From: Croceicoccus estronivorus | GTDB lineage: Bacteria > Pseudomonadota > Alphaproteobacteria > Sphingomonadales > Sphingomonadaceae | NCBI RefSeq assembly: GCF_001625325.1 | Contig: NZ_JRQQ01000002.1 | Coordinates: 248,001-312,000 of the forward strand | DNA length: 64,000 bases | Direction of reading: 5' to 3' | In this document: positions 10,506-22,067 of the stretch, in pieces | Position numbering within the stretch: the first letter of the stretch is position 1 | How the letters are laid out: each line of letters starts with the position of its first letter | The notes under the pieces: generated by a model | Databases searched by the model: none | What the model was told of the DNA's origin: nothing | What the model saw: only the letters and a program-made list of their open reading frames with translations | Program-made: the position numbers and the translations under genes

Positions 10506-12506
10506 ATGGCGTCCGAAGCAAACACCGAAAGCAACGATGCACCTCTGATCGATCTCAACGAGGCGTCGATCAAGAAACTGATTGCTCGCGCAAAACGGCG
10601 TGGTTTTGTCACGGTTGACGAACTTAACGAAGCTCTGCCTCAAGATCAGATGTCTTCCGAACAGATCGAAGACATCATGTCGGCCATCTCCGAAATGGGC
10701 GTGAATATCGTCGAAAGCGACGAAGATGCCGAAGGTCAGGACGATGATTCGGGCGTCGACGAAATCGATGCCAACGATGACGCACCAAAGCTCGTCACCG
10801 AAACGCCGAAGAAAAAGGAAACGATTGAGCGCACTGACGACCCCGTACGCATGTATCTGCGTGAAATGGGGGCAGTGGAACTTCTCAGCCGGGAAGGCGA
10901 AATTGCCATCGCCAAGCGGATCGAGGCCGGTCGTGACACGATGATCATGGGCCTGTGCGAAAGCCCGATTACGTTTCACGCCATCATCCATTGGTCCGAA
11001 GCCCTCAACAACGAGGAAATGCAGCTGCGCGAGATTCTCGATCTCGACGCCATGCTTTCCAAGGAACCTCCCGTCGAGAAGATGGAAGAGGAAGAAGACG
11101 GCAACGGCGAGATCAGCGAAGAGACCGCGGGTCCGTCGTACAAGGACGATGACGACCTGGAAGAAGAGGAAGACGATTCCGAAGACGAGAACGGCGAAGG
11201 CAGTTCACGTCGTCGCGAGGAAGAGGATGAGGACGACAACACTCTCTCCCTCGCTCAAATGGAAGCCGCGCTTAAACCCGAAGCGCTCGAAAAATTTGAC
11301 CGGATTACCAAGCTCTTCAAGAAATTCGAAAAAATACAGGCCGAGCGGGTCGATGCATTGGGTCGCGGGGATGATTTTCCTGCTGCAAAAGAGAAACTTT
11401 ACGAGCAACTGCGCGAAGATCTCACCGCCGAGGTCGAAAGCGTCCAGTTCCACGCGACCAAGATCGAATTCCTGGTAGACAATCTCTACGCGTTCAATCG
11501 TCGGCTGACCGCCTTGGGCGGCCAGATGCTTCGCCTGGCCGAGCGGCATAAAGTCCCTCGCAAGGACTTTCTTGAATGTTACATCGGCCACGAGCTGGAT
11601 GATGGCTGGCTGCAAAGCCACGCGAAAAGGGACAAGAAGTGGGCCGCATTCGTCGAAAACGAAGCGGAACCGGTTGAGCGCATTCGTGCGGAAATCGCCG
11701 ATATTGCTGCCAACACAGGCATGAGCCTGAGCGAATTTCGCCGAATCGTGAATATGGTTCAGAAGGGTGAGCGCGAAGCCCGCATTGCAAAGAAGGAAAT
11801 GGTCGAGGCGAACCTCCGTCTCGTTATTTCAATCGCCAAAAAATACACCAACCGCGGCTTGCAGTTTCTCGACCTTATCCAGGAAGGGAACATCGGCTTG
11901 ATGAAGGCCGTTGATAAATTCGAGTATCGGCGCGGCTACAAGTTCAGCACTTATGCGACATGGTGGATTCGCCAAGCTATCACGCGCTCAATCGCCGATC
12001 AGGCGCGCACCATTCGTATTCCTGTTCACATGATCGAAACGATCAACAAACTCGTCAGAACGAGCCGTCAGTTCCTTCATGAACAGGGCCGTGAACCTAC
12101 TCCCGAAGAGATGGCCGAACGGCTTTCAATGCCGCTTGAGAAGGTTCGCAAGGTGATGAAGATCGCCAAGGAACCGATCTCGCTCGAAACGCCTATCGGT
12201 GATGAGGAAGATTCACATCTCGGCGACTTCATCGAGGACAAGAACGCGATCATTCCGGTCGATGCGGCAATCCAGGCTAATCTCAAGGAAACGGTAACCC
12301 GCGTGCTGGCGTCTCTCACGCCACGTGAGGAACGTGTCCTGCGTATGCGCTTCGGTATCGGCATGAATACCGATCATACGCTTGAGGAAGTGGGGCAGCA
12401 GTTCTCCGTTACTCGCGAACGTATCCGTCAGATTGAGGCGAAGGCTCTGCGCAAGCTCAAGCATCCAAGCCGAAGCCGCAAGATGCGCTCTTTCCTCGAT
12501 CAATAG
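10506..12506 (+). CDS. rpoD: RNA polymerase primary sigma factor (sigma-70)
   Basis: The housekeeping sigma factor directing RNA polymerase to -35/-10 promoters. The 666-residue protein has region 1.1 (about 15-80), region 1.2 ([16 protein letters not shown]), a long non-conserved region, and region 2 with [20 protein letters not shown] and the -10 melting/recognition segment [16 protein letters not shown]. Region 3 and region 4.2 with the helix-turn-helix [20 protein letters not shown] follow. The non-conserved region contains a very acidic run (about residues 191-245). It starts nine bases after dnaG, so it is probably co-transcribed as well as having its own promoters. Confidence 0.98.
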   Translation: MASEANTESNDAPLIDLNEASIKKLIARAKRRGFVTVDELNEALPQDQMSSEQIEDIMSAISEMGVNIVESDEDAEGQDDDSGVDEIDANDDAPKLVTETPKKKETIERTDDPVRMYLREMGAVELLSREGEIAIAKRIEAGRDTMIMGLCESPITFHAIIHWSEALNNEEMQLREILDLDAMLSKEPPVEKMEEEEDGNGEISEETAGPSYKDDDDLEEEEDDSEDENGEGSSRRREEEDEDDNTLSLAQMEAALKPEALEKFDRITKLFKKFEKIQAERVDALGRGDDFPAAKEKLYEQLREDLTAEVESVQFHATKIEFLVDNLYAFNRRLTALGGQMLRLAERHKVPRKDFLECYIGHELDDGWLQSHAKRDKKWAAFVENEAEPVERIRAEIADIAANTGMSLSEFRRIVNMVQKGEREARIAKKEMVEANLRLVISIAKKYTNRGLQFLDLIQEGNIGLMKAVDKFEYRRGYKFSTYATWWIRQAITRSIADQARTIRIPVHMIETINKLVRTSRQFLHEQGREPTPEEMAERLSMPLEKVRKVMKIAKEPISLETPIGDEEDSHLGDFIEDKNAIIPVDAAIQANLKETVTRVLASLTPREERVLRMRFGIGMNTDHTLEEVGQQFSVTRERIRQIEAKALRKLKHPSRSRKMRSFLDQ

Positions 12507-12535
12507 TTCACGCAAACCCAATGCACGAACGGTAA

Positions 12536-12618
12536 GCCCAGAGTTCCGGGAACCATCCTGATTGCAGGGTGGCATCCTGGGACGACTGGGCCTAAGGGGA
12601 CATCCACATCGAATCCCC
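12536..12618 (+). ncRNA. Candidate structured leader RNA of rpiB-glyA
   Basis: In the 132 bases between rpoD and rpiB, GCCCAG (12536-12541) pairs with CTGGGC (12586-12591) and encloses an 8-bp hairpin, CCATCCTG/CAGGGTGG (12553-12560 with 12565-12572, loop ATTG). A second hairpin, GGGGA/TCCCC (12596-12600 with 12614-12618), follows close to the rpiB start. The pairings are seen directly. A regulatory role is inferred, and I could not match it to a known riboswitch class. Confidence 0.4.
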
Positions 12619-12638
12619 AGAGCAGTTGACGACACACT

Positions 12639-13082
12639 ATGCGCATCGCCATCGCTTCCGACCACGCCGCCGTCGACCTCAAGGCCGAACTGCGCGAATA
12701 CCTGATCCAGCAGGGTCACGAAGTAGCCGATCTCGGCCCGGAAACGGCTGATCGGGTCGATTATCCTGATTACGGCTATAAACTTGCGTCTGTCGTAGCC
12801 GACGGCACAGCAGAATTCGGCGTCGCCCTATGCGGTTCGGGCATAGGGATTTCGATTGCAGTCAACCGTAATCCCAAACTCCGCTGCGCACTGGTTTCAG
12901 AACCTTTGTCGGCTTCGCTGGCGCGCGAGCACAACAACGCCAACGCAATTGCGTTGGGCGCACGTTTGACGGGTGTCGATATGGCGAAAGCATGCCTCGA
13001 TGCCTTTCTTTCCACGGAATTCGGCGGCGGCCGACATGCTGGCCGCGTCGACAAACTGTCCAACCCCGCGATCGGGAATTGA
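12639..13082 (+). CDS. rpiB: Ribose 5-phosphate isomerase B
   Basis: Interconverts ribose 5-phosphate and ribulose 5-phosphate in the pentose phosphate pathway. The 147-residue protein of the RpiB/LacAB family has ASDHAAVDLKAEL at the N-terminus, the active-site segment CGSGIGISIAVNR with catalytic Cys65, and NAIALGARLTG downstream. The start ATG has no clear SD nearby. It is separated from glyA by only three bases, so the two are almost certainly co-transcribed behind the folded leader. Confidence 0.96.
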   Translation: MRIAIASDHAAVDLKAELREYLIQQGHEVADLGPETADRVDYPDYGYKLASVVADGTAEFGVALCGSGIGISIAVNRNPKLRCALVSEPLSASLAREHNNANAIALGARLTGVDMAKACLDAFLSTEFGGGRHAGRVDKLSNPAIGN

Positions 13083-13085
13083 ACC

Positions 13086-14396
13086 ATGAGCACTGCCCCT
13101 ATTCAGACTGCCGACCCAATGAACCGCTTCTGGAACGATACGCTTGCACAGGCTGATCCCGAAATCGCCGAAGCGGTGGCAAACGAATTGAAGCGGCAGC
13201 GCAACAAAATCGAACTGATTGCTTCTGAAAATATCGCGAGCCGTGCGGTGCTCGAAGCGACAGGCTCCGTTTTCACCAACAAATACGCCGAAGGCTATCC
13301 CGGCAAGCGCTATTATGGCGGATGCGATTACGCCGATGTGGTCGAAACATTGGCAATCGAACGGGCCAAGAAGCTGTTCGGTTGTGAATTCGCCAACGTG
13401 CAGCCCAATTCAGGCAGCCAGATGAATCAGGCCGTGTTTCTCGCCCTGCTTCAGCCGGGCGACACTTTCATGGGGCTCAACCTGAATGCCGGGGGACATT
13501 TAACCCACGGCTCCCCCGTCAACATGTCAGGCAAGTGGTTCAATCCGGTTCCTTACGGGGTACGTGAGGACAATGAACTGATCGACATGGACGAAGTCGC
13601 GAGCATTGCACGGCAAAACAAGCCCAAGCTGATCATCGCTGGGGGGACAGCTTATTCACGCATTTGGGATTTCAAGCGTTTCCGCGAAATTGCGGATGAA
13701 GTAGGTGCCTATCTGCTCGTTGATATGTCCCACTTCTCCGGCCTGGTTGCCGGGGGCGCTCACCCCTCGCCGGTGCCGCACGCCCATATAGTAACCAGCA
13801 CCACTCACAAGAGTTTGCGAGGGCCGCGTTCAGGGATCATCCTGACCAATGATGAGGCGATCGCCAAGAAGATCAATTCGGCAGTCTTTCCCGGCATGCA
13901 AGGCGGCCCCCTGATGCATGTCGTTGCGGCGAAGGCTGTGGCGTTCGGGGAAGCTCTGCGGCCCGATTTCAAAGTCTATGCCAATCGTGTGGTCGAAAAC
14001 GCCCGTGCGCTCGCGAGCAGCCTGGAAGAACAAGGGTTACGCATTGTCTCCGGCGGGACTGACAATCATCTCATGCTCGTCGATCTCACAGCCAAGGACG
14101 TGACTGGTAAGGCCGCAGAAAAGGGCCTCGATCGCGCATGGCTGACGTGCAACAAGAATGGCATTCCATTCGACACCCGTAGCCCCTTCGTCACTTCGGG
14201 TGTGCGCCTTGGGACGCCGGCAGGCACCACCCGTGGCTTCGGCACGGATGAATTCCGCAAAATCGGTGCACTGATCGCCGAAGTGGTAGAAGGTCTTGCT
14301 CGGAATGGTGAGGAAGGTGATGGCCAGGTGGAAGAACGTGTCCGTTCTCAGGTCGAGGCCCTTTGCGAATCCTTTCCCGTTTATCCGGGCATATAA
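13086..14396 (+). CDS. glyA: Serine hydroxymethyltransferase
   Basis: PLP enzyme converting serine and tetrahydrofolate to glycine and 5,10-methylene-THF, the main one-carbon source. The 436-residue protein has [20 protein letters not shown], the active-site block [15 protein letters not shown], and the PLP-lysine motif [13 protein letters not shown] around residues 238-250. The length is normal. It is followed 19 bases later by nrdR, giving the order rpiB-glyA-nrdR. The direction and tight spacing indicate an operon linking one-carbon supply with nucleotide metabolism. Confidence 0.98.
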   Translation: MSTAPIQTADPMNRFWNDTLAQADPEIAEAVANELKRQRNKIELIASENIASRAVLEATGSVFTNKYAEGYPGKRYYGGCDYADVVETLAIERAKKLFGCEFANVQPNSGSQMNQAVFLALLQPGDTFMGLNLNAGGHLTHGSPVNMSGKWFNPVPYGVREDNELIDMDEVASIARQNKPKLIIAGGTAYSRIWDFKRFREIADEVGAYLLVDMSHFSGLVAGGAHPSPVPHAHIVTSTTHKSLRGPRSGIILTNDEAIAKKINSAVFPGMQGGPLMHVVAAKAVAFGEALRPDFKVYANRVVENARALASSLEEQGLRIVSGGTDNHLMLVDLTAKDVTGKAAEKGLDRAWLTCNKNGIPFDTRSPFVTSGVRLGTPAGTTRGFGTDEFRKIGALIAEVVEGLARNGEEGDGQVEERVRSQVEALCESFPVYPGI

Positions 14397-14415
14397 GCGG
14401 TAGCCGAGCCGATCC

Positions 14416-14907
14416 ATGCGCTGCCCCTTTTGTGCCCATGACGACAGCCAGGTGAAGGATTCACGGCCGACAGAGGACAACACTGCAATTCGTCGTCGGC
14501 GGCAATGCGAACGCTGTGGCGCACGTTTTACGACATTTGAACGCGTCCAATTGCGTGATGTCATGGTCCTCAAGAGCGGTGCGAGTGGCGACGTCAGCCG
14601 CAGGGAGCCCTTTAACCGATCGAAGATTGAGCAATCGGTTGCTCTCGCCTGCCGAAAGCGTGGCATCGCACAGGAAAGATTGGATCAACTGGTTTCCGGC
14701 ATTCAGCGCCAGATTGAAACCCTGGGTGAAAGTGAAATAGAGTCTGCCCGGATTGGCGAGATGGTCATGGAGGGGCTCCAGCAACTCGACAGCGTGGCCT
14801 ATATCCGCTTTGCCAGCGTCTATCGGGATTTCAGCGAAGCCAGGGATTTTGAGGAATTCGCAAGCTCCCTTCAGGAAATGAGTGGGCGGGATGCCTCAAA
14901 AGGCTAA
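14416..14907 (+). CDS. nrdR: Transcriptional repressor NrdR
   Basis: An ATP/dATP-sensing repressor of ribonucleotide reductase genes. The 163-residue protein begins [20 protein letters not shown] and has a four-cysteine zinc ribbon (CPFC ... CERCG within the first 40 residues). An ATP-cone domain (about 48-140) follows. The length matches the family. Its 3' end overlaps the start of the next gene. No NrdR box was searched for computationally. Confidence 0.97.
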   Translation: MRCPFCAHDDSQVKDSRPTEDNTAIRRRRQCERCGARFTTFERVQLRDVMVLKSGASGDVSRREPFNRSKIEQSVALACRKRGIAQERLDQLVSGIQRQIETLGESEIESARIGEMVMEGLQQLDSVAYIRFASVYRDFSEARDFEEFASSLQEMSGRDASKG

Positions 14908-15643
14908 AGCCAGCACGAACCGGCCCATAATCGTTCTTGTCCGACCCCAACTTGGTGAGAATATCGGCAAGGCAGCCCGGGCAATGCTCAATTTCGGTCT
15001 ATCCGAACTGCGGCTTGTCAGTCCCCGCGATGGCTGGCCCAACCCTTCTGCCGGACCAGCGGCTTCAGGTGCGGATATCGTGCTGGAACAAGCGCAGGTC
15101 TTCGACAGTGTTGGCCAGGCAGTTTCCGATTGTGAGCATGTCTATGCCACGACAGTTCGCAAACGAGGCGTAACCAAGCCGGTACTCACACCGGAAAAGG
15201 CGGCACAAGACATCACAACACTTTCCGGTCGGCACGCAATCCTGTTCGGGCCGGAACGCTCCGGGCTGGAAACAGATGATGTGGCTGTTGCCCGCGCGAT
15301 CATTACTGTACCGATCAATCCGGAATTTGCATCGCTCAACCTCGCACAGGCCGTCATTCTCTGTGCTTACGAATGGTCAAAGCACCAGACACTTGTGCAG
15401 CCCACGATTGATGAGGAATTACCCCCTGCCCCGCAGGAGGAATTGGATGGGCTGATCGATCATTTTACCAGCTTGCTTGAGCCCAGAGGTTATTTCCTGC
15501 CCGAAGCCCGAGCCGCGACGACGGCTCGCACGCTGCGGAACATGTTGACCAAGCCCCGCTGGAATCATCTCGAAGTACGAACCATGCGCGGAGTGCTCAG
15601 CGCGTTGGGTCGCGAACCACGCAACGATGCTCCCGAGTCTTGA
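14882..15643 (+). CDS. TrmJ-like SpoU-family RNA methyltransferase
   Basis: A SPOUT-class methyltransferase that probably 2'-O-methylates tRNA. The 253-residue protein contains [20 protein letters not shown] (motif 1 region), [18 protein letters not shown] (motif 2) and [22 protein letters not shown] (motif 3), the knot residues that bind AdoMet. The C-terminal extension ([10 protein letters not shown] onward) is typical of TrmJ/RlmB relatives. The GTG at 14882 follows AGGA with good spacing and overlaps nrdR; the ATG at 14891 is an alternative. Assignment to TrmJ rather than another SpoU protein rests on length and motif 3. Confidence 0.88.
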   Translation: MGGMPQKAKASTNRPIIVLVRPQLGENIGKAARAMLNFGLSELRLVSPRDGWPNPSAGPAASGADIVLEQAQVFDSVGQAVSDCEHVYATTVRKRGVTKPVLTPEKAAQDITTLSGRHAILFGPERSGLETDDVAVARAIITVPINPEFASLNLAQAVILCAYEWSKHQTLVQPTIDEELPPAPQEELDGLIDHFTSLLEPRGYFLPEARAATTARTLRNMLTKPRWNHLEVRTMRGVLSALGREPRNDAPES

Positions 15644-15672
15644 CCTGACGCCCATTCCTGCTAGGGGCGCGC

Positions 15673-15759
15673 CTTCACTTCGGATCCGGCACTTGCTGGC
15701 ACACCCGATTGGCCCCGCACCTCGGTGAAGCGGTGGCCGCGTCCGGCAACAGGCCGGAC
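15673..15759 (+). promoter_or_regulatory. Possible structured rpsD leader
   Basis: Upstream of rpsD, CTTCAC (15673-15678) can pair with GTGAAG (15725-15730), and GTCCGGC (15741-15747) pairs with GCCGGAC (15753-15759) around a five-base loop. Ribosomal protein S4 is known to autoregulate through folded leaders in other bacteria. Whether these hairpins bind S4 is inference. Confidence 0.3.
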
Positions 15760-15819
15760 GGTGCGATACCGGGTTAAAACGTTGCCACAGGGGCAGCGGA
15801 CGCAAATTGGAGAAGCACC

Positions 15820-16434
15820 ATGTCGAAGCGTAAGGCATCGAAGTATAAAATTGACCGCCGTCTGGGTGAAAACATCTGGGGTCGTCCCAAAAGCTCGGTC
15901 AATCGCCGCAGCTACGGCCCTGGCCAGCACGGGCAGCGTCGCAAGGGCAAACTGTCCGACTACGGCATCCAGCTCCGCGCCAAGCAGAAGCTGAAGGGCT
16001 ACTATGGCGATGTTACGGAAAAGCAGTTCAAGCGTACCTACCAGCAGGCCGCGAGCATGAAGGGCGATACGGGTCAGAACCTTATCGGTCTGCTTGAGCA
16101 GCGTCTTGATATGGTGGTCTATCGTGCGAAGTTCGCTCCGACCATCTTCTCCGCCCGTCAGATCGTTTCCCACGGCCACATCCGCGTCAACGGCGTGAAG
16201 TGCAACATTGCAAGCCGCAAGATCCTTCCTGGCGACGTCGTCAGCCTGGGTGACAAGGCCAAGGATATGGCATTGATCATCGAAGCACAGAGTCTGCCGG
16301 AACGTGATATTCCTGAATATGTCGCTCCCGATGGCAACGACAAAGTCACCTTCGTACGCGTTCCTTCGTTGGATGAAGTTCCTTACCCGGTGAAGATGGA
16401 ACCGAACCTGGTTGTCGAATTCTATTCGCGCTAA
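15820..16434 (+). CDS. rpsD: 30S ribosomal protein S4
   Basis: A primary 16S rRNA-binding protein of the small ribosomal subunit, and a translational autoregulator in many bacteria. The 204-residue protein starts [20 protein letters not shown]. It has the S4 RNA-binding fold (about 94-155: [20 protein letters not shown] ... [14 protein letters not shown]) and a normal C-terminus. An SD (TTGGAGAAG, about 15808-15816) supports the start. It is monocistronic: a 177-base leader precedes it and a strong terminator follows. Confidence 0.98.
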   Translation: MSKRKASKYKIDRRLGENIWGRPKSSVNRRSYGPGQHGQRRKGKLSDYGIQLRAKQKLKGYYGDVTEKQFKRTYQQAASMKGDTGQNLIGLLEQRLDMVVYRAKFAPTIFSARQIVSHGHIRVNGVKCNIASRKILPGDVVSLGDKAKDMALIIEAQSLPERDIPEYVAPDGNDKVTFVRVPSLDEVPYPVKMEPNLVVEFYSR

Positions 16435-16458
16435 TTTGTACGGCAACTTGCCGATCAC

Positions 16459-16489
16459 AAAAAAGGCGGTCCCTCGGGCCGCCTTTTTT
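16459..16489. terminator. Rho-independent terminator, rpsD / tgt
   Basis: An A6 run, an 8-bp stem GGCGGTCC/GGGCCGCC (one G-U pair) with a CTC loop, then a T6 run at 16484-16489. Because it is flanked by A and T tracts between convergent genes, it can act on both strands. Confidence 0.92.
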
Positions 16490-16524
16490 GTTTGGGTATG
16501 TCTGAAACAAAACTATCCGATATG

Positions 16525-18470
<1,946 letters not shown>

Positions 18471-19235
18471 TCAGCTGCGCAGACGCCAACCTGTTTTGAA
18501 AATCACCGCAATTACCCCAATGCAAATCACAAGAAATGCGACGGTCGATCCTGCCGAAACAAGAATGTTCACATCGGAAGAGCCATAGAACGTCCAGCGC
18601 AAGCCATTCACCAAATAGACTATGGGGTTAAACAGCGCGACCGACCGCCATGGTTCATCAAGCATATCTATGGAATAGAAGGTACCACCCAGAAATGTGA
18701 GCGGCATCAACACCAGCATCGGGATCATCTGCAGCTTCTCGAAGCCTTCCGCCCATATGCCGAGAATAAACCCCAGCAACGAGAAAGATGCTGCCACCAA
18801 CATGATGTAGCAAACCGCCAAGATCGGGTGAGCTATGGAATAATCGACAAATATCGTTGCCGTCGCAAGAATGATTGCGGCCAGGATCAGGCTCTTCGTC
18901 GCCGCTGCCCCGACGAAACCGATCAAGGTCTCTGCCACACCGACAGGAGCTGATAACAGCTCATATATCGAGCCAGTGAAGCGCGGCATATAGATGCCGA
19001 AACTGGCGTTGGACGTGCTTTCGCTAAGCAAGGTCAACATGAGCAGACCAGGAACGATGAAAGCACCATAGTTGACCCCGCCAACGGCCTGCATCTGGCC
19101 ACCGATGGCAGAACCAAAGACGACAAAATAAAGGCTCGTCGTCAGAACTGGTGACACGATCGTGCCAAAGATCGCACGCCAGGCACGCGAAACTTCTTGT
19201 TTGTAAATGGCCCAGGTGCCGCGCAAATTGATCAT
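18471..19235 (-). CDS. ABC-2 type transporter permease (YadH-like)
   Basis: The inner-membrane subunit of an exporter. The 254-residue protein has about six hydrophobic segments and no ATPase motifs. The pattern SPVLTTSLYFVVFGSAIG near the N-terminus and LTFLGGTFYSIDMLDEPWR (about 182-200) matches the ABC-2 permease family. Its start codon overlaps the stop of the ATPase gene by four bases, so the pair is translated together. The substrate is unknown; relatives include drug and polysaccharide exporters. Confidence 0.9.
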   Translation of the reverse strand: MINLRGTWAIYKQEVSRAWRAIFGTIVSPVLTTSLYFVVFGSAIGGQMQAVGGVNYGAFIVPGLLMLTLLSESTSNASFGIYMPRFTGSIYELLSAPVGVAETLIGFVGAAATKSLILAAIILATATIFVDYSIAHPILAVCYIMLVAASFSLLGFILGIWAEGFEKLQMIPMLVLMPLTFLGGTFYSIDMLDEPWRSVALFNPIVYLVNGLRWTFYGSSDVNILVSAGSTVAFLVICIGVIAVIFKTGWRLRS

Positions 19236-20170
19236 CCTGCAGCCTGCTCTTCCATCAATTCAACAAAGATATCTTCCAGGCTCGATTCCTTTTGGTCCAG
19301 CGCGCTAAAGATAATTCCGTGCTCTATCAGAATGCGAGCAATCGCAGCGATTTCCGCCTTGCCCTTGCCCATCCCGTCGCCACCGCGATAAACTAGAACT
19401 TTGCCCTCATCGTGCAAAGAAACATGATAAGATTGCAGTGCTTCCGGAATGGATTGCTGCGGTCGTTCCAGTACGAAACGTGCTTCGGTGCGCCCCAAGC
19501 GGGCCATGATCGCATCCTTATCGTCGACAAGCAGAATCCTCCCCTTGTCGATTATGCCCACGCGGTCGGCCATTTCCTCCGCTTCTTCGATGTAGTGCGT
19601 GGTCAGAATGATAGTGACACCCTGGTCGCGTAGCTGATCAATCAGCCGCCACATATCCCGGCGCAATTCAACATCGACACCAGCTGTCGGCTCATCGAGA
19701 AACAGCAGGTCCGGATCGTGGCTCAGCGCTTTGGCGATCAGCACACGCCGCTTCATTCCGCCGGAAAGCTTGCGGATCTGATCATGCCGTTTGTCCAGCA
19801 ACTGAAGGGAGCGCAGAATTTCCGTAATTCGCCCGTCATCAGATGCACGACCGAACAACCCGCGGGAATAACGGATCTGCCGATCAACGGTATCGAATAT
19901 ATCGAAGCCCAGTTCTTGCGGCACCAGCCCGATACGCTGGCGGATCTCCCGCCAATCGCTTTTCAAATCGAGGCCAAACGCGCGGATCGAACCGGATGTG
20001 GGGCGAACCATGCCACAGACAGCCCCAATCAGCGTTGTTTTGCCGGCCCCATTCGGCCCCAGCAGTGCGAAGATTTCACCTCTGCGGACTTCCAGATCCA
20101 CTGCGTCGAGAGCCTTCAGCCCCCCACTGTAGGTCTTGGTCAGCCCTCTGATGTCGAGAATAGGCTCCAT
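19232..20170 (-). CDS. ABC transporter ATP-binding protein (YadG-like)
   Basis: A 312-residue ATPase with Walker A GPNGAGKTT (about 37-45), signature LSGGMKRR, Walker B LLFLDEPTAGVD and the switch histidine in ILTTHYIEE. A C-terminal extension (about 220-312) is typical of ABC-2 exporter ATPases. It pairs with the overlapping permease gene downstream to form an export system. It lies 39 bases downstream of queA on the same strand. Confidence 0.92.
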   Translation of the reverse strand: MEPILDIRGLTKTYSGGLKALDAVDLEVRRGEIFALLGPNGAGKTTLIGAVCGMVRPTSGSIRAFGLDLKSDWREIRQRIGLVPQELGFDIFDTVDRQIRYSRGLFGRASDDGRITEILRSLQLLDKRHDQIRKLSGGMKRRVLIAKALSHDPDLLFLDEPTAGVDVELRRDMWRLIDQLRDQGVTIILTTHYIEEAEEMADRVGIIDKGRILLVDDKDAIMARLGRTEARFVLERPQQSIPEALQSYHVSLHDEGKVLVYRGGDGMGKGKAEIAAIARILIEHGIIFSALDQKESSLEDIFVELMEEQAAG

Positions 20171-20209
20171 ACCCGGCTCATTGGCGATTCTTGCCAGTAT
20201 TGCAACTGC

Positions 20210-21241
20210 CTAGGGGATCAGCAAACTTGCATCGCCATAACTGTAGAAACGGTAGGCATCACGAACTGCGTGGGCATAGGCTGCGTGCATCCGTTCCAGC
20301 CCCATCAGCGCGCTGACCAGCATGAAGAGGGTCGATTTCGGCAAATGGAAATTGGTCATCAATCCATCGATCGCGCGAAAGTGATAGCCCGGCGTTATGA
20401 AGATATCGGTATCGCCGACAAAGGGAGCGATCACCCCGTTCTCATCAGCCGCGCTTTCGAGAAGACGCAACGAAGTCGTGCCAACAGCAATCAACCGCCC
20501 TCCACTCTGGCGCACACTATTGAGACGATTGGCGGTATCCTGATCGATACGCCCCCATTCCGAATGCATCCGATGTTCTGTGGTATCGTCCGCCTTGACC
20601 GGAAGAAAGGTGCCTGCTCCGACATGCAAGGTAAGGGTTTCCGTTCCAACGCCTGCCTGATTTAGCGCAGCCAGCAATTCAGGCGTAAAGTGGAGCGCGG
20701 CCGTAGGTGCCGCGACAGCTCCTTCCTCACGCGCGAAAATCGTTTGATAATCTTCCCGGTCGGACGCATCGGTTGGGCGCTTGCCTGCAATGTAAGGCGG
20801 TAATGGCATGGTACCCGCCCTTTCGAGCAGCACCTCGACTGGCTCGTTTCCCTGGAACGCCAATGTCCAACTGCCATCTCCATGGCGTTCTTCTGCAATG
20901 GCAGAGACATCCCGTGGAAACATAATGACATCGCCCATGCGAAGCCGCTTGGCGTTGCGGATAAAAGCCTGCCAGCGCCTGAGATCGACTCTTTTATGCA
21001 AGGTCGCGCCGATCCGCGCCTCACCACGTCGCCCTTCGAGTTGCCCGGGTATTACCTTGGTATCGTTGAAGACCAGAACATCGCCCGCACGAAGAAGCTC
21101 CGGCAGTTCATTCACGACCCGATCCGCCAGCGGACTTTCCCGTCCTTCGACCACCAGCATTCGCGCCGAATCCCGCGGCCGGACAGGCCGCAGAGCAATC
21201 CGTTCGGGTGGAAGGACGAAATCAAACAGATCAACGCGCAT
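20210..21241 (-). CDS. queA: S-adenosylmethionine:tRNA ribosyltransferase-isomerase
   Basis: Transfers the ribosyl group of AdoMet to preQ1-tRNA, giving epoxyqueuosine. The 343-residue protein starts [19 protein letters not shown], the characteristic QueA N-terminus. It contains [30 protein letters not shown] and [20 protein letters not shown]. It is complete, with normal length. Together with tgt this gives two steps of queuosine synthesis within 5 kb, though not in one operon. Confidence 0.97.
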   Translation of the reverse strand: MRVDLFDFVLPPERIALRPVRPRDSARMLVVEGRESPLADRVVNELPELLRAGDVLVFNDTKVIPGQLEGRRGEARIGATLHKRVDLRRWQAFIRNAKRLRMGDVIMFPRDVSAIAEERHGDGSWTLAFQGNEPVEVLLERAGTMPLPPYIAGKRPTDASDREDYQTIFAREEGAVAAPTAALHFTPELLAALNQAGVGTETLTLHVGAGTFLPVKADDTTEHRMHSEWGRIDQDTANRLNSVRQSGGRLIAVGTTSLRLLESAADENGVIAPFVGDTDIFITPGYHFRAIDGLMTNFHLPKSTLFMLVSALMGLERMHAAYAHAVRDAYRFYSYGDASLLIP

Positions 21242-21282
21242 GGAGCGCGCCTAGGCAAATGCAGAGCACTTGGGAAGCTTGC

Positions 21283-21963
21283 TTACTGCGCTTTCGACTT
21301 GTTCAGCATCTCGGCGGTAATCTGTTCCCCGGCAGGAGCAGGAGGAGCGATCACAGGTGGGGCCTTGTGATCTGCCGCGATGGATGCCTGCAGTATCTTG
21401 GTTGGGTTCTGAGGTGGCTCGCCACGTTGAACTTGGTCAACCGCCTGCATGTTGGCAATTACACGCCCGAAATTCGTGTAGCGGTGATCAAGCGCAAAAC
21501 GCGGATAGAAAACGATGAAGAACTGGCTGTTGGCGCTGTCATCAGACGACGCACGCGCCATGGAAACCGTGCCACGTACATGCGGCATATCATTGAATTC
21601 CTGCGCAATGTCAGGATATTCCGAACCACCGCGACCTGTCCCCGTCGGGTCTCCGGTCTGGGCCATGAATCCGTCGATTACACGGTGGAAAATCACGCCA
21701 TCATAAAAACCATCACGGGTCAGTTGCTTGATCCGCTCGACATGGTGAGGGGCCCAATCCGGCATCAGGCGGATCGCCACACGCTGTCCCGTCGACAAGT
21801 CGAGCAAAAGAATATTCTCGAGATCGTCATTCAGGTTGTAGTCGACCGGCGCATAGACACGTGCCGGTGCCGCTTCTTCATCCTTCTTGTCCTTGGCACT
21901 TGCCAATCCCGGAGCAAGGCTGAGGGAAAGGGCCAGTATGGTAGAAATAAGGGCTTTCGACAT
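21283..21963 (-). CDS. Periplasmic cyclophilin-type peptidyl-prolyl isomerase
   Basis: Catalyses proline cis-trans isomerisation during protein folding. A signal peptide (MSKALISTILALSLSLAPGLASA) is followed by the cyclophilin core: FYDGVIFHRVIDGFMAQTGDPTGTG with the catalytic Arg, and NSQFFIVFYPRF. It ends in a proline-rich C-terminal tail. I prefer the ATG at 21963 over the TTG at 21978 because it gives a cleaner signal peptide. It has 226 residues and lies between coaD and queA on the same strand. Confidence 0.92.
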   Translation of the reverse strand: MSKALISTILALSLSLAPGLASAKDKKDEEAAPARVYAPVDYNLNDDLENILLLDLSTGQRVAIRLMPDWAPHHVERIKQLTRDGFYDGVIFHRVIDGFMAQTGDPTGTGRGGSEYPDIAQEFNDMPHVRGTVSMARASSDDSANSQFFIVFYPRFALDHRYTNFGRVIANMQAVDQVQRGEPPQNPTKILQASIAADHKAPPVIAPPAPAGEQITAEMLNKSKAQ

Positions 21964-22067
21964 TTTTTTCTCGAACAATCTTGGGGGCTCACGAACAACC
22001 CGGTGGATGGACCGCCGCCGCGCCGTTTAGCCAGCAGCGACTGTCGGTGCAATGAACGATAACGAGC

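Noticed and set aside
12547-12571. GGAAC before rpiB as a second EcfG promoter
   Set aside because: No CGTT follows at 16-17 bases, and the sequence is part of the leader hairpins.
12536-12618. A ZTP (pfl) riboswitch before rpiB-glyA
   Set aside because: The ordered consensus blocks of the pfl aptamer are not present in the right order, so I kept it only as an unassigned structured leader.
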